From: Acidimicrobiales bacterium
GTDB taxonomy: Bacteria; Actinomycetota; Actinomycetes; Mycobacteriales; QHCE01
Reading direction: 5' to 3'
NCBI GenBank assembly: GCA_003243955.1
Contig: QHCE01000080.1
Span: 1 to 57,861, forward strand
DNA length: 57,861 bases
Made by a program: the position numbers and the translations under genes. This document shows, one piece after another, positions 53,286 to 57,861 of the stretch. Under the pieces are notes generated by a model. That model was not told the DNA's origin, did no database searches, and saw only the letters and a list, made by a program, of their open reading frames with translations. Each line of letters starts with the position of its first letter. Positions within the stretch are counted from its first letter, which is position 1.

Positions 53286-54731
53286 TCAGGCAGCGAGCGC
53301 AGGTCGCAGTTGCTTTCGCAACTCACGTACCTCCGGCAAATTTCGATCGCTCCGCAGATTCGCTAAATCCTTATCCAGATCAAACAAGACCTTGCGGGAG
53401 CGTTGCGAGGCAACCGAAGGCGCTCTCCTCAGCGCCGTTGCCGCCAAGTCCAGGCCACGGTGCAAGTCTCCTCTCTTGGCATGTGCGCGAGCCAACCACG
53501 CTCCAAATAACATAGCGTCTCTGGGAGCAGCGGCTTGCTCAGCAATACTTCTTTCCAGCAAAGACTCAGCGCGACCTATCAAGGCGGCGTTACCTCGAGA
53601 TGCTTGAAGCGTGTACATAACCAGTGCTTGCCCTTGCACCGCGTTGGCAAGGGCTGAGTCGAACCAGTAAAGGTACTCCGGTCCACCGCCCATCTGGCGA
53701 GACTGCTCTAGTAAACCGGCAGCTTCGTCAGTTGCAGACTCGAATTCATGTAGATCGCCGCTCGCCGCGCGTGCATGAGCAACCCGTGTCGTGACAATCG
53801 TCCGCACTAAAGGATGCGTTGCGCGTGCAGCGCGGACAGCGGCGTCAGCAAGTTCGTTGCCTTCCTGTAACTGGTTGCGTTCCACAGCGTGATAGGACAT
53901 ACACGCTAAGATATGAGATCCGAGATCGGCGTCTCCTATGTTCTGCGCAGCCTGTAAACCCGCTAAGAAATAGCGCTGCGCAAGACCATGGCGCCCTGCA
54001 TCGAAAGCCATCCAACCGCCGATTTGTGCGACCTGCGCAAATACGCTCATCAGCTCTTTCGCGGCACCCTTCACGCTGAAAGTTCCAGATTTTAAGTACC
54101 CTGCAATCTGATGAAGGGCGACGCCAACTTGATTAAGGTTCTCTGGGCGTCCTCCTTCTAAGTCGTCCATGCGCCGAAACGCACCAATAAGCGTCCAAAA
54201 ATACTCGAGCAACGCCGGAGAAACCTTGGCTGCGGAGAAACGAGAGGAGCCCAAAATCTCATCGAACATCCCTGTGGGCGGTACGTTTTTGAGGTGATCC
54301 AGGTACTGCCACGCTGGGGTAGTCAACGCAACGCCGGATACAGTCATGAAGTTGCGGCGATCTGCCTCAAACATTAGTCCTCCACTTGCCAGCCAATTAT
54401 TGAGCAGTGATTTTGTGCCCTGCAGATCCCGTGACACACGCATTCCTTGATCAGCGGGCACCCAATCGGCAGAACCCACAACACCGGACCACAAGTGACC
54501 CGGCATCACGTGCCGGCCCAACGCCTGAGACAACAGATGCGTAACCACGCCGGGTAGTGGCTGCCGCGGCACTCGCGACATATGTACCCACTCCGATGCA
54601 GTCGTCCGAGATACATATCCCGCACCCACTTCGCGATTTACCTCATGAGCAAGACGCGAAACCGACCACCCAGCTTGGTCCAAAAGTCCGGACAGCTCAT
54701 CATGATGTCCACCACGACAACTGACCATCAC
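53286..54731 (-). CDS. HTH (XRE-like) regulator with TPR-like C-terminal region, paralog
   Basis: LLDQAGWSVSRLAHEVNREVGAGYVSRTTASEWVHMSRVPRQPLPGVVTHLLSQALGRHVMPGHLW; GGWMAFDAGRHGLAQRYFLAGLQAAQNIGD matches its neighbour. Confidence 0.75.
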   Translation of the reverse strand: MMVSCRGGHHDELSGLLDQAGWSVSRLAHEVNREVGAGYVSRTTASEWVHMSRVPRQPLPGVVTHLLSQALGRHVMPGHLWSGVVGSADWVPADQGMRVSRDLQGTKSLLNNWLASGGLMFEADRRNFMTVSGVALTTPAWQYLDHLKNVPPTGMFDEILGSSRFSAAKVSPALLEYFWTLIGAFRRMDDLEGGRPENLNQVGVALHQIAGYLKSGTFSVKGAAKELMSVFAQVAQIGGWMAFDAGRHGLAQRYFLAGLQAAQNIGDADLGSHILACMSYHAVERNQLQEGNELADAAVRAARATHPLVRTIVTTRVAHARAASGDLHEFESATDEAAGLLEQSRQMGGGPEYLYWFDSALANAVQGQALVMYTLQASRGNAALIGRAESLLERSIAEQAAAPRDAMLFGAWLARAHAKRGDLHRGLDLAATALRRAPSVASQRSRKVLFDLDKDLANLRSDRNLPEVRELRKQLRPALAA

Positions 54732-54805
54732 ACCACCACCCAGGCATCACCGGAATACACTGTGAGACTAGCCCCGGCACTAGGTCCACACACAGGAAAT
54801 GCCAT

Positions 54806-54832
54806 AAAATTGTATATATAACAAGCAATTTT
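54806..54832. promoter_or_regulatory. AT-rich inverted repeat upstream of the second HTH regulator
   Basis: aaaattg (54806-54812) / caatttt (54826-54832). Confidence 0.35.
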
Positions 54833-54942
54833 GGCAGGCTTCACCCAACGGCATGCGCGGCGATTACCGGCTCAGGCGCCAAGCTAGCCCACACCAGCCG
54901 AACCCGACAGCGCTAAGGCAGCAAATCTTGGCTTCAGCTAGC

Positions 54943-55704
54943 TCAGGTATGTGAGGCGGGTTCGCTTGGTAATTGGTCGGGTAGCTGAACCGCCGGTTGA
55001 TCGAGCAGTTGACCGGCGATCAGCTCCGTCTCATTGCGCTGCTCGCGTGCTACTACTTTGCCGCCGTAATAGACTGTGAACGCGAACGCGGCAGCATACG
55101 GTGCCACGCCCAAAATCCGGGCGATGCCCAGCCCTACGGTCAACTCCGACAGGTAGAGCCACAGCTGCACACCCCCTCGGAGAAAAAATACTCCACACCA
55201 CAGCACCGATAACCAGCTAAACGCCTTCCGTAAAGCTGGTCGGGATTGCCAATCGGCGAAACTGCCCGTCAACACTGACCAGGCATAGCCAATCAGCGGG
55301 CGTCGCACCCCAACCGATACCGCAAATGCCGCCCCATACACAAAATTCGTGATGATGCCGGGCAGAAAGAAATCTTGTGCGCGGCCAGTCTTGGCCGCGA
55401 TTAGCGCGGCAAGTCCTACGCCCAACAATCCAGTGAGCGCATGCCGAGGGGAATCCCGTTGTAACAGCCGGTATCCCGCGATAAGTACGGCAGCGATAAC
55501 CGCGGCCCAAATGGAGAACTTCAGCGACGTGAACACATAAGCACCGACAAATACCACGACCGGCAGGCTGCTCTCGACGGTGCCTCGCACACCACCAATC
55601 TGATCGGTGACAGCCTCGCGAAGCGAAGGCTCGGTCGCACTGGAAGGTTTCTCATCGATTGGCCGCTGTGGCGCGGAATGGGATGACTGCATAGAGTTGG
55701 TCAC
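54943..55704 (-). CDS. DUF3159 family membrane protein
   Basis: Multi-TM; RPLIGYAWSVLTGSFADWQSRPALRKAFSWLSVLWCGVFFLRGGVQLWLYL; neighbours OB-fold gene. Confidence 0.85.
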   Translation of the reverse strand: MTNSMQSSHSAPQRPIDEKPSSATEPSLREAVTDQIGGVRGTVESSLPVVVFVGAYVFTSLKFSIWAAVIAAVLIAGYRLLQRDSPRHALTGLLGVGLAALIAAKTGRAQDFFLPGIITNFVYGAAFAVSVGVRRPLIGYAWSVLTGSFADWQSRPALRKAFSWLSVLWCGVFFLRGGVQLWLYLSELTVGLGIARILGVAPYAAAFAFTVYYGGKVVAREQRNETELIAGQLLDQPAVQLPDQLPSEPASHT

Positions 55705-56090
55705 GATCCGCTGGCCTCCAGCGCGTAGTTCGGGTTGTACATCACTCTACGGCCCTCCCGCATCGCGACACGGCCGCGCACCCGCAGTTGTCTACCCGCC
55801 ATGATTCCAAGAATCACCGCTCGCCCCAGCCACACCAGCGTGACGCTGCCGCTGCCATCAAATAGCTCAGCCTCCACAGTGGGGCTGCTCAGCGAGCCCC
55901 AACTAGGTATGTGTTGCACCGAGCGGAGTCGACCGTAAAGTTCAATCAGCTGGCCACGCAGACAACTATCTATCCGGGTGGCGCCCGATTCCGCGGCTGC
56001 CTGGCACAATTGCGCCGCCTCTAGCTCATCATCGGAGGTCGTAATGCGGCGCAGTAGACCATGCTCAACGACAGAGGGCTGTTTAGTCAC
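55701..56090 (-). CDS. OB-fold nucleic acid-binding domain protein
   Basis: GSVTLVWLGRAVILGIMAGRQLRVRGRVAMREGRRVMYNPNY; start placed at VTKQPSVVEHG (longer ORF runs into a repeat). Confidence 0.85.
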   Translation of the reverse strand: MTKQPSVVEHGLLRRITTSDDELEAAQLCQAAAESGATRIDSCLRGQLIELYGRLRSVQHIPSWGSLSSPTVEAELFDGSGSVTLVWLGRAVILGIMAGRQLRVRGRVAMREGRRVMYNPNYALEASGS

Positions 56091-56140
56091 GGTTCCCAGC
56101 TTTCCAACTGTCAATACGTCCTTGGAGACTGTCCTTCCGC

Positions 56141-56275
56141 TAGGGCATCTGCCAAGGCCGCAGGAGCGCACCGCCTACGCCACACCTATGCCGGCTTGCA
56201 AGCTGCGCCGGGCATAGGCAAGGCGACTGCCCGGGTGCGGGTGCCCCGTGCGAGAACAGCGCCGGCAGGGACCTA
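56141..56275. repeat. Short dispersed repeat family 2, copy 2
   Basis: Ends match copy at 915-1005; longer, different interior. Confidence 0.6.
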
Positions 56276-56292
56276 GAGCGTCTGCATTTACT

Positions 56293-57225
56293 CTAACGGG
56301 TTAGCGCGAGCTCCTCCTCATTGAGGAAAGGCAAGCCGCGGATCTCAATGGTTTCGTCGGCCACTGGACCATATCGCTCACGATACGTGGCGTCAGCGAG
56401 ATACGACGAGCGTGCTGGAGTTTGCTCGCGCGGCGGCCTAGATTCACCAGCTAACCCCGTCTCACGAGCTACCTGCGAGGCAAGTCGCGCGCTGGGCTGC
56501 TCGGGTGCCACCGGCTTGGTAGCGGCCGGCTCCGGCATGCGCATGGGTAGTGGGTCGCGCACCGGACGCGGCTCAATGCCCCGTACCACAATCGTGTTTC
56601 GCAGCACGTCGAGAAGGATTTTGCTCGCCGCCGGATCGCTGGCAGCCGCTCCGGTGAACATCGCGCGGATAAACCAGCGCGGCCCGTCTATTCCGAGGAA
56701 GCGCACAAGTTGACGACCGTTTTGGCTCGGCAGGTTTGCTAACAGCTCTAGGTCGAACTCCCCTTCACATTCACGTGGGGCGTAGTTTTCAGCTTCCAGC
56801 TTGGCTCGTAGATCATGTCGGATGTCATCCCATGCTCCGTCCTCGCGGGGAGCAGCGAACGGTATGACCTGCATCGCGCTGTTGCCCTGCACTAAAACGA
56901 TTGCGCTGATGTGATCGTCTTCCACCTGCGGGTGGATATTGACACCGGGCAGTACTGGGACCCGAAGCGCACCAAGATCGACGCGGGTCAGGGTATCTAC
57001 GGGGAGCTCGCCTGAGTCGAATGGGCCGCTGGTTGAAACGGAAGGAGGCAGGGCCTCATCACCCGAGATCAAGCTTCGCGACGCCGAGGCTGATGTCGCA
57101 TCATCTCTAATAGGTGCATCGTGTGCTTCCAGGTAGTTCCCGGTGGGCTCATCAAGGCCATCAAAGCCGCGATCAGCTCGCTCGGCCTCGATACGGGCAT
57201 GTCTACCCCGTCCTCGACGAAACAT
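56293..57225 (-). CDS. DUF3710 family protein
   Basis: MFRRGRGRHARIEAERADRG; VQGNSAMQVIPFAAPREDGAWDDIR; next to dut. Confidence 0.88.
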   Translation of the reverse strand: MFRRGRGRHARIEAERADRGFDGLDEPTGNYLEAHDAPIRDDATSASASRSLISGDEALPPSVSTSGPFDSGELPVDTLTRVDLGALRVPVLPGVNIHPQVEDDHISAIVLVQGNSAMQVIPFAAPREDGAWDDIRHDLRAKLEAENYAPRECEGEFDLELLANLPSQNGRQLVRFLGIDGPRWFIRAMFTGAAASDPAASKILLDVLRNTIVVRGIEPRPVRDPLPMRMPEPAATKPVAPEQPSARLASQVARETGLAGESRPPREQTPARSSYLADATYRERYGPVADETIEIRGLPFLNEEELALTR

Positions 57226-57384
57226 CGCTTGCTCTTCCCCCCTCGGCTGGCAGTTCAGCCAACCATTCCGGCACCCCCATTGTGGCTGCTGGAGCTCTGG
57301 TTGGCAAACACACCAGTGCTACTCCCAGCGACTGCTAGGAAACGGCTCCGTGCAGTTCTTTACTGTATTACTGCTGGTTCCTGT

Positions 57385-57831
57385 TCAGTGAACCCCGGTA
57401 GAACCATGTCCGCCGGTACCTCGAGTTGATTCGGGTAGCTGGTCTACCGGCATAAATTCAGCGTGCGCTACCGGTTGGATCACTAGCTGCGCAATCCGGT
57501 CGCCACGCGCGATGTGCACAGCGGTCCGCGGATCAAGGTTGATGAGGTTCACCAAAATCTCGCCCCGATAACCGTGATCGATTGTACCGGGTGCGTTCAC
57601 CATGGAGATACCGCAACGAGCCGCCAACCCGGAGCGAGGGTGAACAAAGGCGGCGTAGCCCATCGGAATGGCTATCGCTATGCCAGTAGGCACTAGCGCG
57701 CGTTCACCAGGATGAAGTGTGAGGTTTCTTACAGATACTAAATCAGCACCAGCGTCGTCGACATGTGCATACGTTGGCAATGGCAGTTCTGGATCTAGCT
57801 GCTGAATCAGCACTGAAATATGTTGCGTCAT
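57385..57831 (-). CDS. dut: dUTP diphosphatase
   Basis: [68 protein letters not shown]. Confidence 0.97.
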   Translation of the reverse strand: MTQHISVLIQQLDPELPLPTYAHVDDAGADLVSVRNLTLHPGERALVPTGIAIAIPMGYAAFVHPRSGLAARCGISMVNAPGTIDHGYRGEILVNLINLDPRTAVHIARGDRIAQLVIQPVAHAEFMPVDQLPESTRGTGGHGSTGVH

Positions 57832-57861
57832 GCCAGCACACTAGATGATCTATTCCAAGGG

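Noticed and set aside
56091-56171. N-terminal extension of the OB-fold ORF
   Set aside because: Runs into the dispersed repeat at 56141-56275; GTG at 56090 fits better.

Overview
This is a 57.9-kb, moderately high-GC actinobacterial (Actinomycetota) chromosomal segment made mostly of recognisable housekeeping genes. Left end: hemQ-hemY-hemE, a DUF3000 gene, rnd and a thiolase/FadB pair. Middle: thiN, tpiA-pgk-gap, whiA, yvcK, a RapZ C-domain gene, uvrC, a Rieske lipoprotein gene, uvrA, suhB-like, dapF, miaA, ctaB, tkt-tal-pgi-zwf-opcA-pgl, rbpA and secG. Right end: dxs, an APC permease, two trkA genes, two HTH/TPR-like regulators, DUF3159, an OB-fold gene, DUF3710 and dut. The unusual content lies in the seams. 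(1) Two normally separate conserved clusters appear interleaved without inversion: the hem/rnd...dxs/dut block and the uvrC/gap-pgk-tpi-secG/pgl-tkt-ctaB block. (2) There are three copies of a ~121-bp MITE-like element with terminal inverted repeats and a 3-bp TTA target duplication at every copy; one copy sits exactly on the stop codon of an AbiEii toxin gene. (3) Two small islands are each bounded by a duplicated 3' end of a housekeeping gene (fadB and pgl), with the duplicated C-terminal reading frame kept. (4) There are four intact-looking toxin-antitoxin loci (MazF-type, RelBE-type, VapBC-type, AbiE-type) plus a decayed Phd antitoxin relic. (5) A stand-alone RapZ C-terminal domain sits in the uvrC-yvcK operon. 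(6) A second short TIR/TA-flanked repeat is present at both ends of the window. No rRNA, tRNA, CRISPR array or transposase gene was recognised. Everything was done by eye; product names come from sequence familiarity, not database searches.
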